Position numbers and translations under genes: made by a program. Positions 1 to 9,438 of a DNA stretch of 64,000 bases are shown one piece after another. Source of the DNA: an uncultured Algibacter sp. GTDB lineage: Bacteria; Bacteroidota; Bacteroidia; Flavobacteriales; Flavobacteriaceae. Position 1 is the first letter of the stretch. Every line of letters begins with the position of its first letter. The stretch is from positions 62,001 through 126,000 of the forward strand of contig NZ_CANLGU010000005.1 in the NCBI RefSeq assembly GCF_947490405.1, given 5' to 3'. The notes beneath the pieces were generated by a model. That model had not been told where the DNA came from, made no database searches, and saw nothing but the letters and a program-made list of their open reading frames with translations.

Positions 1-60
1 GGACTTGTAATTCATCTCAGAGGCCCCATACCCAAAAGAGGAGAAAAAAGTAACGAACAA
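1..60. other. Left edge, no gene assigned
   Basis: The first 60 bases hold no ORF that I recognise. Frame +1 is open from the edge to a TAA at 76-78, so the 3' end of a rightward gene is possible, but its last codons would lie in the terminator hairpin that follows, which argues against it. Confidence 0.3.
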
Positions 61-98
61 AAAAAGAGCAACAAATAACTTGTTGCTCTTTTTTCTAG
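61..98. terminator. Bidirectional terminator downstream of sucC
   Basis: AAGAGCAACAA and TTGTTGCTCTT form an 11-bp stem around a short loop, with A-runs before and T-runs after. It can therefore end minus-strand sucC as well as any rightward transcript from the left edge. Confidence 0.8.
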
Positions 99-115
99 TA
101 ATTATATTTTCTTCC

Positions 116-1306
116 TTAAGATAGTACTTGTTGTACTTTATCTGCAGCTTCTTGAAACTCGGTAGCACTCATTACATCCAATCCAGAATTATCAATTAAC
201 TCTTTTGCAATATCAGCATTGGTACCTTGTAAACGCACAATAATTGGAACATTTATAGTCCCCATGTTTTTATAAGCATCAATAACTCCTTGAGCAACAC
301 GGTCACACCTTACAATACCTCCAAAAATATTAATTAGAATTGCTTTTACAGCTGGGTCTTTTAAAATAATTTTAAACGCAGCTTCAACACGTGCTGCATC
401 AGCAGTACCACCAACATCTAAAAAGTTAGCTGGCTCACCTCCTGCTTGTTTAATCAAATCCATTGTTGCCATGGCTAATCCTGCTCCATTTACCATACAG
501 CCAACATTTCCATCAAGATCAACATAATTTAACCCAAGCTCCCCTGCTTCAACTTCTATGGCACTTTCTTCACGTACATCACGTAAATCTACATAGTTTT
601 TATGCCTAAATAAGGCATTATCATCAATGGTTACTTTCGCATCAACAGCCATGATTTTATCGTCACTGGTTTTTAAAACAGGATTAATTTCAAATAAAGA
701 TGAATCCGATTTTACATAAGCTGTGTACAATGCCGTAACAAACTTTGTCATTTCCTTAAATGCACCACCAGACAAACCAAGGTTAAACGCAACACGTCTA
801 GCTTGAAAAGGCATTAATCCAACAGCTGGATCAACTTCCTCAGTAAAAATTAAATGTGGTGTTTCCTCTGCTACAGTTTCAATATCCATTCCACCTTCAG
901 TAGAATACATAATCATATTACGACCTGTTCCTCTATTTAATAGAACAGACATGTAAAATTCATTAGTTTCACTTTCACCAGGATAATAAACATCTTCAGC
1001 AACTAAAACTTGATGCACACGCTTGCCTTCAGCAGAAGTCTGCGGTGTAATCAAATCCATACCAATAATTTGTCCTGCAATATCCTCTACTTCTTGTAAA
1101 TTTTTTGCAAGCTTAACGCCTCCACCTTTACCTCTACCTCCTGCGTGAACTTGAGCCTTTATAACATGCCAGCTTGTTCCTGTCTCACTAGTTAATTGCT
1201 TTGCAGCTGCTACTGCCTCATGAGCATTTTGGGCAACTATACCACGTTGGATGCGTACTCCAAAACTGCTTAATATTTCTTTACCTTGATATTCGTGTAA
1301 GTTCAT
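116..1306 (-). CDS. sucC: Succinyl-CoA synthetase (ADP-forming) subunit beta
   Basis: This is the beta subunit of the TCA-cycle enzyme that converts succinyl-CoA, ADP and phosphate to succinate, CoA and ATP in the cytoplasm with the alpha subunit SucD. The 396 residues match family length. The N-terminal half is an ATP-grasp fold that opens [12 protein letters not shown] and carries a Gly-rich [14 protein letters not shown] loop near residue 50. The C-terminal CoA-ligase domain has the conserved [10 protein letters not shown] phosphohistidine-partner loop near residue 328. sucD is not adjacent in this window. The gene stands alone, with a terminator behind it and a TACATTTG box just ahead of the ATG. 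Confidence 0.97.
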   Translation of the reverse strand: MNLHEYQGKEILSSFGVRIQRGIVAQNAHEAVAAAKQLTSETGTSWHVIKAQVHAGGRGKGGGVKLAKNLQEVEDIAGQIIGMDLITPQTSAEGKRVHQVLVAEDVYYPGESETNEFYMSVLLNRGTGRNMIMYSTEGGMDIETVAEETPHLIFTEEVDPAVGLMPFQARRVAFNLGLSGGAFKEMTKFVTALYTAYVKSDSSLFEINPVLKTSDDKIMAVDAKVTIDDNALFRHKNYVDLRDVREESAIEVEAGELGLNYVDLDGNVGCMVNGAGLAMATMDLIKQAGGEPANFLDVGGTADAARVEAAFKIILKDPAVKAILINIFGGIVRCDRVAQGVIDAYKNMGTINVPIIVRLQGTNADIAKELIDNSGLDVMSATEFQEAADKVQQVLS

Positions 1307-1331
1307 AATTTAACTTCTATTTTAAGATTCA

Positions 1332-1339
1332 CAAATGTA
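1332..1339 (-). promoter_or_regulatory. Promoter -7 box for sucC
   Basis: On the minus strand this reads TACATTTG, an exact fit to the Bacteroidota -7 consensus TAnnTTTG, about 26 bases upstream of the sucC ATG. No clear TTG is seen at the -33 position. Confidence 0.55.
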
Positions 1340-1460
1340 AATAAACGCCTTTACTTACCCTAATATTTAATTGTGAAAACTTTTATAAATTATAAGTACA
1401 AAACACTATTGTTAAATAATTAACAAATTGTTTAATTTGTAATATTTTTTATTTATTTAT

Positions 1461-1489
1461 TTGTTTTAACCTACAAAGAAATATCTTTG
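1461..1489 (+). promoter_or_regulatory. Promoter of lysA (decides the start codon)
   Basis: TTG at 1461-1463 and TATCTTTG at 1482-1489 are separated by 18 bases and fit the Bacteroidota -33/-7 promoter. Transcription should begin a few bases after 1489. The in-frame TTG at 1487 therefore lies inside the -7 box and cannot be the translation start; the ATG at 1508 is the first usable codon. Confidence 0.7.
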
Positions 1490-1507
1490 GCAAAAATTAC
1501 AATAACT

Positions 1508-2743
1508 ATGTTAAATAATCAGTTGCAAAAAATTGCACAAGATTTTGGAAGTCCCGTTTATGTTTATGATGCTGACAAAATTGAAAGTCAGTACAAAAGG
1601 TTGACTAATGCATTTAATGGCGTTAAAAAACTAAAACTTAATTATGCTGTTAAAGCATTATCAAACATATCTATCTTAAAACTTTTTAAATCTTTGGGTT
1701 CAGGTATTGATACCGTTTCAATTCAAGAGGTTCAACTAGGTTTAGCTGCTGGTTTTTCACCAGATCAAATAATCTTTACCCCAAACGGTGTCTCTTTAGA
1801 TGAAATAGAACAAGCCGCAAAACTAGGTGTGAAAATTAATATTGATAACTTATCAATATTAGAACAATTTGGTACAAAGCATCCAAAAATTCCTGTTTGT
1901 ATTCGTATTAACCCGCATGTTATGGCTGGTGGAAATGCAAATATTTCTGTTGGACATATTGATTCTAAATTCGGTATTTCAATACATCAAATACCACATA
2001 TCTTAAGAATTGTTGAAAACACTAAAATGACCATTAACGGTATACACATGCATACAGGCAGTGATATTTTAGATATAGAAGTATTTTTATATGCCAGTGA
2101 AATATTATTTGACACAGCAAAACAATTTAAAAATTTAGATTTTATTGATTTCGGATCTGGCTTTAAAGTTCCATACAAGACAGGAGATATAGAGACTAAT
2201 ATTGAAGAATTAGGAAAAAAACTATCTTCAAGATTTAATGCCTTTTGCAAAGAATATGGTAAAGAATTAACTCTAGCTTTTGAACCTGGTAAATTTTTAG
2301 TGAGTGAATCTGGTTTCTTTCTAACCAAAGTAAACGCTGTAAAACAAACTACCTCAACTGTTTTTGCACAAGTTGATTCTGGTTTTAATCATTTAATCCG
2401 CCCTATGCTTTATGGATCTCATCATGATATAGTTAACATATCAAACCCAAAAGGTAGAGAACGTTTTTATACCGTAGTAGGTTATATTTGTGAAACTGAT
2501 ACTTTTGGAAACAACAGGCGTATTAACGAAATTAATGAGGGAGATATTCTATGCTTTAAAAATGCTGGTGCATATTGTTTCTCCATGGCAAGTAATTACA
2601 ATTCAAGATACAGACCTGCCGAAGTATTATGGCATAACGATAAGGCACATTTAATAAGAAAAAGAGAAACTTTTGAAGATATTTTAAATAATCAAATTGA
2701 AGTTGATTTTAATACCAAAAAGAAGGCTGCTTTAGTAAAATAA
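1508..2743 (+). CDS. lysA: Diaminopimelate decarboxylase
   Basis: This PLP enzyme makes L-lysine from meso-diaminopimelate, the last step of lysine synthesis. The fold-type III TIM barrel begins GSPVYVYDADK. The PLP lysine sits in NYAVKALSN (usually YAVKANSN). HMHTGSD follows, and EPGKFLVSESG is the phosphate-binding region. The C-terminal CETDTFG...GAYCFSMASNYNSR block carries the catalytic Cys and substrate residues. I place the start at ATG 1508, giving 411 residues; a longer reading from TTG 1487 would overlap the promoter -7 box. The gene is monocistronic, with a strong terminator 20 bases after its stop. Confidence 0.95.
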   Translation: MLNNQLQKIAQDFGSPVYVYDADKIESQYKRLTNAFNGVKKLKLNYAVKALSNISILKLFKSLGSGIDTVSIQEVQLGLAAGFSPDQIIFTPNGVSLDEIEQAAKLGVKINIDNLSILEQFGTKHPKIPVCIRINPHVMAGGNANISVGHIDSKFGISIHQIPHILRIVENTKMTINGIHMHTGSDILDIEVFLYASEILFDTAKQFKNLDFIDFGSGFKVPYKTGDIETNIEELGKKLSSRFNAFCKEYGKELTLAFEPGKFLVSESGFFLTKVNAVKQTTSTVFAQVDSGFNHLIRPMLYGSHHDIVNISNPKGRERFYTVVGYICETDTFGNNRRINEINEGDILCFKNAGAYCFSMASNYNSRYRPAEVLWHNDKAHLIRKRETFEDILNNQIEVDFNTKKKAALVK

Positions 2744-2763
2744 AGTTTTTCTAAATAACTATT

Positions 2764-2804
2764 AAACCTCTTCAGAGCTAAATGAGCTCTAAAGAGGTTT
2801 TTTT
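2764..2804 (+). terminator. Terminator of lysA
   Basis: AACCTCTT pairs with AAGAGGTT around a second inner stem (AGAGCT/AGCTCT), followed by a run of nine T. Confidence 0.85.
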
Positions 2805-2848
2805 TTGAAAATAACTCAACTTATTGAAGTTTAGTAACAAAATCGGTT

Positions 2849-2856
2849 TATTTTTG
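2849..2856 (+). promoter_or_regulatory. Promoter -7 box for the sterol-desaturase-family gene
   Basis: TATTTTTG fits TAnnTTTG and ends 19 bases before the ATG at 2876. A TTG at 2824-2826 lies 22 bases upstream, slightly far for a -33 element. Confidence 0.45.
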
Positions 2857-2875
2857 AGCAAACATATTATTTTTA

Positions 2876-3820
2876 ATGGATTTTACTAACCCACTAGTTT
2901 ATGGTGTACCTTGTTTCCTTGGTTTAATTTTACTGGAATTATCGTACAGTAAACATCATAAAGAAAAAAAAGACCTTTACGATTGGAAAGACTTAACCGC
3001 AAGCCTAACTATGGGCATTGGCTCCACTATAATAGCACCGCTTACCAAAACTATTGCTGCAATTGTTCTGTTTAATTTTGTTTACAATGTCTTTAATCCT
3101 GAAATTAACGGCATTCGTACAAATATTATGGGTTGGGAATCTTTCGGATACGCTTGGTACGTTTGGTTATTATGTCAATTAGCAGACGATTTTAGTTATT
3201 ATTGGTTTCATAGACAAAACCATAATGTTAGATTTTTATGGGCGGCACATGTGGTTCATCACTCATCAGATAAATTCAATTTGGGCACAGCAGTAAGAAA
3301 CGGTTGGTTCACCATTTTTTATAAACCTTTCTTTTATATGTGGATTCCAGCTATAGGTTTCCCACCAGAAATGCTTGTTGTCTGTCTGGGTATCGAGGCA
3401 CTGTGGCAATTCCAACTGCACTCTATATACATTCCAAAATTGGGTATCATCGAAAAAGTTTTTAACACACATACCATGCACCAAGTGCATCATGCTCAAA
3501 ATATTGAGTATATGGATAAAAACCACGGTGGCTTTCTAAATATTTTCGATAAAATTTTTGGAACTTGGAAAGAGCTAGACGAAAATATCGATATAAAATA
3601 CGGTGTAACCAAACCTCCAAATTCTTATAATCCACTAGTTATTCTTACACACGAGTACAAAGATATATGGAATGACATGAAAAAATCAAAAAACTGGTAT
3701 CATAAATTCATGTATGCTTTTGCTCCTCCTGGTTGGAGTCATGATGGCAGCACGCTTACTATAAAACAACAGCAAAAGCTTCTACTAAAACAAAAAAAAC
3801 ATATTATTAATGAACTCTAA
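2876..3820 (+). CDS. Sterol desaturase / fatty acid hydroxylase family membrane protein
   Basis: This is an integral membrane di-iron oxygenase of the fatty-acid-hydroxylase superfamily (314 residues). The histidine clusters expected for two irons are visible: HRQNH at about residues 112-116, HVVHHSS at 125-131 and HTMHQVHH near 200. Several hydrophobic segments surround them. The substrate cannot be read from sequence; family members hydroxylate lipids or carotenoids. The C-terminal 80 residues are soluble and basic. It is a single gene between the lysA terminator and a convergent T9SS protein gene. Confidence 0.85.
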   Translation: MDFTNPLVYGVPCFLGLILLELSYSKHHKEKKDLYDWKDLTASLTMGIGSTIIAPLTKTIAAIVLFNFVYNVFNPEINGIRTNIMGWESFGYAWYVWLLCQLADDFSYYWFHRQNHNVRFLWAAHVVHHSSDKFNLGTAVRNGWFTIFYKPFFYMWIPAIGFPPEMLVVCLGIEALWQFQLHSIYIPKLGIIEKVFNTHTMHQVHHAQNIEYMDKNHGGFLNIFDKIFGTWKELDENIDIKYGVTKPPNSYNPLVILTHEYKDIWNDMKKSKNWYHKFMYAFAPPGWSHDGSTLTIKQQQKLLLKQKKHIINEL

Positions 3821-3862
3821 TATATGTTTCAAAATTTAATTATATGAGGTTTAACGATATAA

Positions 3863-4876
3863 TTATTCTTTTATAAACTTTCTTGAAAGTACACCTTTAC
3901 TCGTCAAAACAGTCAAAATGTAAGTACCAGATTTTAATGTATTGATATTGGTATTACCCAAACTTGTTTTTGAACTTAAAATTTGTTTCCCCATAATATC
4001 AAATATCTTAGTCTCAAAAATATTAATGTTATCTGGAAAATTAAAACTTAAACTATTCCTAACAGGATTCGGGTAAATACTTAAAGTTATTTTAGAATTA
4101 TTTGTTTTAGTGGCACCTCCTAATGTCTCTTCTAACAAGCTTTCTGTAATCTCTGAAGTATCATTAAATAAAAAGGAAGTAATTTCTAAAGTTGATGTTC
4201 TAAATATAAGATCTCCATTACTATCATTATAATAATTGTATGTTGTTTGTATTATCTTTCCATTAGCTAAAGAGAGGTTCAAATCCTGAATAATCTTAAG
4301 CCTTGTAACTGCGCCACTAAACGAAGTAATATCGGTTCCACTTACAGTTAATGTTCCATGGGCATCAACCTCACTCGTAACTGTTCCTGTAAAGGTACCA
4401 TTAACACTAAAAGGAATATAATTAAAGTTCCCTGCAACATTATCAGTGTTTATAGTAATTGGCATTGTATAGCTTAATGGAAAATTACCAATTAGAGCAT
4501 TCCCTCCTTGCGAAGAATTATTATAATTTAAAATTAAACCCTCTCCTTCAAATCCTGTTATTGAAAATGCCCCACCATTATTGGAATAAAAAAACTTTAC
4601 AGCTGCCCCATTTTTAATTGACGTAAATACATTTGTTGTATTTGGATAATCGGCAGATTCTTGTGGAGTTGCATTATTATAAGTATCGGTAGATTCTCCA
4701 CTTTTGGTCAGACTCGTAAAATCCCATACTATATTTGCTCCTGAAGAACTGTGATCTAAAGTGTTATTGATTATGGTGTATCTAGATCCATCAGTACTAT
4801 TATAATCAATAATAGGGGATTGAGAATAAACAGCAAAGCCTAATAACCACAAAAAAATAGTTAACTTTAATTCCAT
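3863..4876 (-). CDS. Secreted protein with T9SS type A sorting domain
   Basis: This 337-residue exported protein of unknown function has an N-terminal signal peptide (hydrophobic LTIFLWLLGFAVYSQ). The middle is Asn/Thr/Ser-rich and probably beta-structured, with no motif I recognise. The last about 75 residues are a type IX secretion sorting domain: SIYPNPVRNSLSF, then IFDIMGKQI, then LKSGTYILTV and the terminal RKFIKE. It should cross the outer membrane through the T9SS and be attached to the surface or released. The gene is monocistronic and convergent with the preceding one. Confidence 0.85.
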   Translation of the reverse strand: MELKLTIFLWLLGFAVYSQSPIIDYNSTDGSRYTIINNTLDHSSSGANIVWDFTSLTKSGESTDTYNNATPQESADYPNTTNVFTSIKNGAAVKFFYSNNGGAFSITGFEGEGLILNYNNSSQGGNALIGNFPLSYTMPITINTDNVAGNFNYIPFSVNGTFTGTVTSEVDAHGTLTVSGTDITSFSGAVTRLKIIQDLNLSLANGKIIQTTYNYYNDSNGDLIFRTSTLEITSFLFNDTSEITESLLEETLGGATKTNNSKITLSIYPNPVRNSLSFNFPDNINIFETKIFDIMGKQILSSKTSLGNTNINTLKSGTYILTVLTSKGVLSRKFIKE

Positions 4877-5106
4877 AGCATTCTTTTGAATCTAATAAAT
4901 TTAAAAAACATAAATGAAAGTCAGTACTATACTAGATATAAATGCGCTTTTTAAGGTTATGATGCTCATTATATGTATGCGTACATATATTAAGTAAATT
5001 AATCCTTCAATACTTTGAAAATATAATCTAATTATTATTTGTTATGGCTGTATTCTTTAACTACTTTTAACTTCCTCAAGTTGTATTAAAAAGCAAATAC
5101 AGTCTT

Positions 5107-6285
5107 ATGCAAATAAAAACTAATCGTATCGAATCCATAGACATTTTAAGAGGTGTTGTTATGGTAATTATGGCATTAGACCATGTTAGAGACTATTTTC
5201 ATTACGGATCATTTTTTGTAGACCCAACAAATTTAGAAACCACAACTCCATTTTTATTTTTCACCCGTTTTATAACACACTATTGTGCTCCTATTTTTAT
5301 TTTTCTAGCGGGTACTTCAGCATTTTTATATGGCAGTAAAAAAACGAAATCTCAGCTTTTTAAATTTGTATTAACTAGAGGGCTGTGGCTTATTTTTTTA
5401 TCTGTTATTTTAAATAATTTTTTATGGCAGTTTGATGTTACTTACAGTTTTATAGTGCTTCAAGTTATTTGGGCAATTGGGCTTTGTATGGTACTATTAT
5501 CCTTTGTCGTTTATTTACCACTAAAAGTGCTTTTAGTTATTGGAATAATTCTAATGGCAGGACATAATTTACTAGATGGCATAGTGGTAAAAGGCACAAG
5601 CTTTTCATCCATCATTTGGTACATTCTGCACCAACGACAATTCATTCAAATAGGCAGTAAAATGTTTGCTTTTGCATACCCAATTATACCCTGGTTTGGT
5701 TTAATTATCACTGGATATTGTTTTGGCAAACTTTATGCAAAAGACTTTAATGCTGAACTTAGAAAAAAATATTTAATTACAATTGGAGTTGCAGCAATAG
5801 GCTTATTCTTTGTCATTAGAGGTATAAATGCATATGGAGATTTAACACCTTGGTCAGTTCAAGATACAACCACCAAAACAATTTTGTCATTTTTTAAAGT
5901 TACCAAATATCCTCCATCATTAGTTTATTTGCTAATAACTATTGGACCATCTTTACTATTCTTATACGCCATTGAAACTGTAAAAAACAAAATCACTGAT
6001 TTCTTTTTGGTGTTTGGTCGTGTACCATTATTCTATTACTTCCTCCATATTTTAGTTATTCATATTTTAGCCATATTAGGTATCATAATATTTGGAGGTA
6101 ATTGGAAAAATATGATTCTTTCAGCAGATGTTTTTATGAATGCAAAACTCATAAATTATGGTTACTCCCTTTTGGTTGTATACATAGTTTGGCTTGGTGT
6201 TATTGCGTTACTTTACTACCCTTCAAAAAGGTATATGATTTATAAAGCTAATAATAAAGATAAATGGTGGTTGAGCTATCTTTAA
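5107..6285 (+). CDS. DUF1624 / HGSNAT-like multispanning membrane protein
   Basis: The 392 residues contain about ten hydrophobic segments. The N-terminal IESIDILRGVVMVIMALDH is the signature of the DUF1624 family, whose relatives include the catalytic domain of heparan-alpha-glucosaminide N-acetyltransferase. The conserved Asp-His pair (ALDHVRDYF) is present. The family is thought to move acyl groups across the inner membrane onto sugars, but the substrate here is unknown. It stands alone and converges on the DinB-like gene only 29 bases away; a weak AAAGCTA/TAGCTTT hairpin overlaps that junction. Confidence 0.75.
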   Translation: MQIKTNRIESIDILRGVVMVIMALDHVRDYFHYGSFFVDPTNLETTTPFLFFTRFITHYCAPIFIFLAGTSAFLYGSKKTKSQLFKFVLTRGLWLIFLSVILNNFLWQFDVTYSFIVLQVIWAIGLCMVLLSFVVYLPLKVLLVIGIILMAGHNLLDGIVVKGTSFSSIIWYILHQRQFIQIGSKMFAFAYPIIPWFGLIITGYCFGKLYAKDFNAELRKKYLITIGVAAIGLFFVIRGINAYGDLTPWSVQDTTTKTILSFFKVTKYPPSLVYLLITIGPSLLFLYAIETVKNKITDFFLVFGRVPLFYYFLHILVIHILAILGIIIFGGNWKNMILSADVFMNAKLINYGYSLLVVYIVWLGVIALLYYPSKRYMIYKANNKDKWWLSYL

Positions 6286-6314
6286 GATGATTCAAAAAAA
6301 AACACTAAGAAAAG

Positions 6315-6869
6315 CTATTCTTTTAGCTTTCCTTGAAAAACAGAAACTTTAGAGTTAAAGGGATTGCCAGAAGCACGACGCAACATAACAATCTGCCCAC
6401 AGTGCCATAAGGCATCTGCGATAGGCCCGTTTATAACATTCCAAAACGGGTATCTGTCATTATCAAATTGAGATACATCATCTGTCGCTTTTAAAATATC
6501 TGACGCTTTTTTAAAATTAAGAAGTGTTAGTTTTCGCTTCTCATCAAAAGTCATTTCTAAAGCTTTATTTTGTTTTTCATCACTTGATATTGAGCTTAAA
6601 ATAAAATTAGAAAGTCCATATAAATGCTCTATAGTTTCAGCAGAAGTTCGTCCAGATTCACTTGGTTTGTAGTTTAAATCTTCTGGTCGTAAACCTTCAG
6701 TTGCCCAATAATAACGAAAACCTAAGCCATCAACCATTCTTGCTGCTACAGTACCTTGCGTATAAGTTTTAGAATAGGGTCCAATTTCATGATACGGTAA
6801 TTTCTCTTCGCTTTGTGCCATTGTAATAGTTGTTAATATTAAGGCTAGTATTGATATTATATTTTTCAT
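6315..6869 (-). CDS. Secreted DinB-like four-helix protein
   Basis: The 184 residues start with a signal peptide ending near TITMAQ. The rest resembles the DinB/YfiT metal-binding four-helix fold: a His in TIEHLYGLSNFIL and a WHCGQIVMLRR segment near the C-terminus match the spaced His ligands. Cytosolic relatives act in thiol chemistry or as damage-inducible proteins; a periplasmic version has no assigned role. It lies 10 bases downstream of the M28 peptidase gene on the same strand, so the two are probably co-transcribed. Confidence 0.65.
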   Translation of the reverse strand: MKNIISILALILTTITMAQSEEKLPYHEIGPYSKTYTQGTVAARMVDGLGFRYYWATEGLRPEDLNYKPSESGRTSAETIEHLYGLSNFILSSISSDEKQNKALEMTFDEKRKLTLLNFKKASDILKATDDVSQFDNDRYPFWNVINGPIADALWHCGQIVMLRRASGNPFNSKVSVFQGKLKE

Positions 6870-6879
6870 TTATTTGGCA

Positions 6880-8292
6880 CTAATTTTTAATTGTTGCTTG
6901 ATTAGAAATTGGATTAACACCATACTTATCGAATAAATACACCAGTGCTGTCATGGTTGCTGCTCCTAATTCTAACTCGCGTTTATTAATAGCGTCAAAA
7001 GTATCATTACTGGCATGATGATGGTCAAAATAACGCTGAGAATCTGGACGTAAACCAGCCAAAACATTTGAGTCTGTTTTAAGAGGGCCAACATCTGCTC
7101 CGCTTCCTCCCTTTTCAAAATAATGAATGAGATACGGTTTGAATAAAGGTTGCCAACTCAATACTTGATCAAAAGCTGCATCACTACAATCAAAACTAAA
7201 GCCTCGCGGTGTAAATCCTCCTGAATCACTTTCCAAAGCAAACACATGGTTTTCAGCTTTCTCTTTAGCTATTCTAGCATATTTTTTTCCACCACGCAAA
7301 CCATTTTCCTCATTCATAAACAAGACAACCCTAATGCTACGCTTAGGTGTTATTCCTGATGCTTTTAAAAGTCTTAATACATCCATAGATTGTACTACAC
7401 CAGCACCATCATCATGAGAGCCATCTCCCAGATCCCAGGAATCTAAATGACCACCCACAATCATATATTCATCAGGATGTTCACTTCCAGTTATTTCTCC
7501 AATTACATTATAAGATTTCACATCTTGTAATTGCTTACAACTTTGCTTAAAAAAGAATTTTATACTGCTATTTAGCTTTAACATTGTGCTTAACAACTCT
7601 GCATCGTTAGTACTAATTGCTGCAGAAGGAATGCGTCTGTTTACTGGCAAATTATCATAAGTCATACTTCCAGTATGTGGCAAATCATCTAATCTTAAAT
7701 TCATAGAGCGAACGATAACACCAACGGCTCCATATTTTGTAGCTTCTAAGGCGCCTTCATAACGTTGATTTACACATCCGCCATAAGCTTCAAAAGTGTG
7801 AATTAAATCTGCTTGCATTGGGCGATTATAAAACACTATTTTACCTTGAATCTTTTCGGGACCGAGTGCTTCTAACTCTTCGAAGTTTTTTACCTCAACA
7901 ACTTCTGCTTTTAACCCTAATGCTGGAGTTGCAACAGAGCCACCTAAAGCACAAATATTAACGTTAGTAGTTTTACCTGGTTCGCTTTCAATATAGGCAA
8001 ACTCTTTGCTACCTCTAACCCATTTTGGCACCATAACTGGCTGTAACCAAACTTTATCTAAGCCTAGTTTATCCAATTCTTCTTTAGTGTAAGCTACAGC
8101 ACGTTCTGCCCCTAAAGATCCTGATAAACGACTTCCTATTTGGTTGGACAAATGGTTTAACCAATCGTAACTTTTTCCATTAGTTAATGATTGTTTATAA
8201 ATAGTTTTTAGAACTTCTTTATCAGTTTGAGCAGTAAGGTTAATTGTGAATATTATACAAACAACAAGTAATATTGACTTTAAAATTTTCAT
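6880..8292 (-). CDS. Secreted M28 family zinc aminopeptidase with PA domain
   Basis: This is an exported di-zinc exopeptidase of 470 residues with a signal peptide of about 22 residues (ILLVVCIIFTINLTAQ). A protease-associated insert is suggested around residues 110-230. The metal ligands of the M28 fold are visible: GGHLDSWD, SHDDGAG, the catalytic pair NEENGLRGG, ESDSGG, and a late His in YFDHHHASNDT. It most resembles carboxypeptidase Q-type enzymes that clip dipeptides or N-terminal residues. It is the first gene of a two-gene unit with the DinB-like protein. Confidence 0.88.
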   Translation of the reverse strand: MKILKSILLVVCIIFTINLTAQTDKEVLKTIYKQSLTNGKSYDWLNHLSNQIGSRLSGSLGAERAVAYTKEELDKLGLDKVWLQPVMVPKWVRGSKEFAYIESEPGKTTNVNICALGGSVATPALGLKAEVVEVKNFEELEALGPEKIQGKIVFYNRPMQADLIHTFEAYGGCVNQRYEGALEATKYGAVGVIVRSMNLRLDDLPHTGSMTYDNLPVNRRIPSAAISTNDAELLSTMLKLNSSIKFFFKQSCKQLQDVKSYNVIGEITGSEHPDEYMIVGGHLDSWDLGDGSHDDGAGVVQSMDVLRLLKASGITPKRSIRVVLFMNEENGLRGGKKYARIAKEKAENHVFALESDSGGFTPRGFSFDCSDAAFDQVLSWQPLFKPYLIHYFEKGGSGADVGPLKTDSNVLAGLRPDSQRYFDHHHASNDTFDAINKRELELGAATMTALVYLFDKYGVNPISNQATIKN

Positions 8293-8379
8293 ATAATTAT
8301 TTTATGTTTAAAGATAGTATTTCTTTACTGTTGAATAGTAGCTCTACATATAAATTTGTGTTAATATCATGAGGCTATT

Positions 8380-8462
8380 GCGTTAACGATTGAACGGCAT
8401 GTCTGAAATCCTTTTTGCTTTTTCGCAAAAAGATTGAGTAGTGAAAGCGTGTTAAAACGCCC
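8380..8462 (-). repeat. REP-like element, copy 1 (divergent variant)
   Basis: On the minus strand this begins GGGCGTTTTAACACGC, contains a perfect CTTTTTGC/GCAAAAAG hairpin and ends CAATCGTTAACGC. The order of blocks matches the other copies (GGGCGTT, ATCTTTTT...AAAAAGGAT, CAATC...TAACGC). It begins about five bases after the stop of the polyphosphate kinase gene. Confidence 0.6.
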
Positions 8463-8467
8463 TAAAA

Positions 8468-9319
8468 TTATTCGTTATTTAGTTGTTGTTTATACAGTTC
8501 TAAATTAGATTTTACATCATCATCTAACTCTGGTTCTTTAATGTCTTGGTAAGTGCTTAATGCATCCAACATGATTTTAGCAACCATATATCTCGCTGAG
8601 GGTTTATCATCAGCTGGAATTGTATACCAAGGTGCGTGTGGTTTTGATGTTCTGTTAATAGCATCTTCATAACACTCTTGGTACGTGTCCCAAAGCTTAC
8701 GTTCTTTTAAATCTCCTGGTGAGAATTTCCAGTTTTTTTCTTGCTTATTTAAACGACGGAGTAATCTGTTTTTTTGTTCTTCCTTTGAAAGGTTTAAAAA
8801 GAATTTAAAAATAAGTGTTCCATTTTCTGCAATATGCTTTTCGAAATTATTAATCTGCTCAAAACGCTGTTTCCAAAAATCATCATTTACCTCATCTACT
8901 GAATCTACACCTGGAATATTTTCACCCATGATATACCCTGGGTGTACGCGCGTAACTAACACATTTTCGTAATGCGTTCTATTAAAAACTCCAAACTTTC
9001 CACGAGCAGGGAGTGCTATGTAATGTCGCCATAAATAATCATGCTTTAATTCTAATTCTGTTGGCACTTTAAAACTATGTACCTCAACACCTCGTGCATT
9101 AAAATCTTTAAAAACCTCACGAATTAGACTGTCTTTTCCTGCTGTATCCATACCTTGTAAACATACTAAAACTGCATACTTCCCATGTGCATAAATGGTG
9201 TCTTGAAGTTCTCCTAACTGCTTTCTGGTTTCTTTAAGTTTTTTCTTTGCATCGTCTATTACAACTTTGGTTTTAGTGTCTTTTAAGGCTATGTTAGAGG
9301 TGACTTTGTAGTTATCCAT
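8468..9319 (-). CDS. Polyphosphate kinase 2 family protein
   Basis: This cytosolic enzyme transfers phosphate between inorganic polyphosphate and nucleotides (283 residues). The P-loop kinase fold shows Walker A in CLQGMDTAGKDS near residue 55, a lid with HDYLWRHYIALPARGK, and FNRTHYENVLVTRVHP, the Walker B region. The RTHYEnVLVxRVHP form resembles the class that phosphorylates AMP as well as ADP, which I infer and have not tested. It is monocistronic; a REP-like element begins right after its stop and may serve as the 3' end. Confidence 0.88.
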   Translation of the reverse strand: MDNYKVTSNIALKDTKTKVVIDDAKKKLKETRKQLGELQDTIYAHGKYAVLVCLQGMDTAGKDSLIREVFKDFNARGVEVHSFKVPTELELKHDYLWRHYIALPARGKFGVFNRTHYENVLVTRVHPGYIMGENIPGVDSVDEVNDDFWKQRFEQINNFEKHIAENGTLIFKFFLNLSKEEQKNRLLRRLNKQEKNWKFSPGDLKERKLWDTYQECYEDAINRTSKPHAPWYTIPADDKPSARYMVAKIMLDALSTYQDIKEPELDDDVKSNLELYKQQLNNE

Positions 9320-9425
9320 GGTATAAATTTTATCTGGATTAAATATATAAAAATGCTATCGATTTTATCATACTTTGTATTAATTGTTTCTATCTGAAAA
9401 TGGAATTCTGTAGTGCCTAAAATTT

Positions 9426-9433
9426 TAATTTTG
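9426..9433 (+). promoter_or_regulatory. Promoter -7 box for the flavodoxin-fold reductase
   Basis: TAATTTTG matches TAnnTTTG and ends only five bases before the ATG at 9439. With the usual distance from -7 box to start site, the mRNA would begin at or next to the AUG, so the message is probably leaderless. Confidence 0.5.
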
Positions 9434-9438
9434 TATTT

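Noticed and set aside
1987-2328. 113-residue ORF opposite lysA
   Set aside because: It is a shadow of lysA on the other strand with low-complexity, hydrophobic-rich translation and no promoter or family match.
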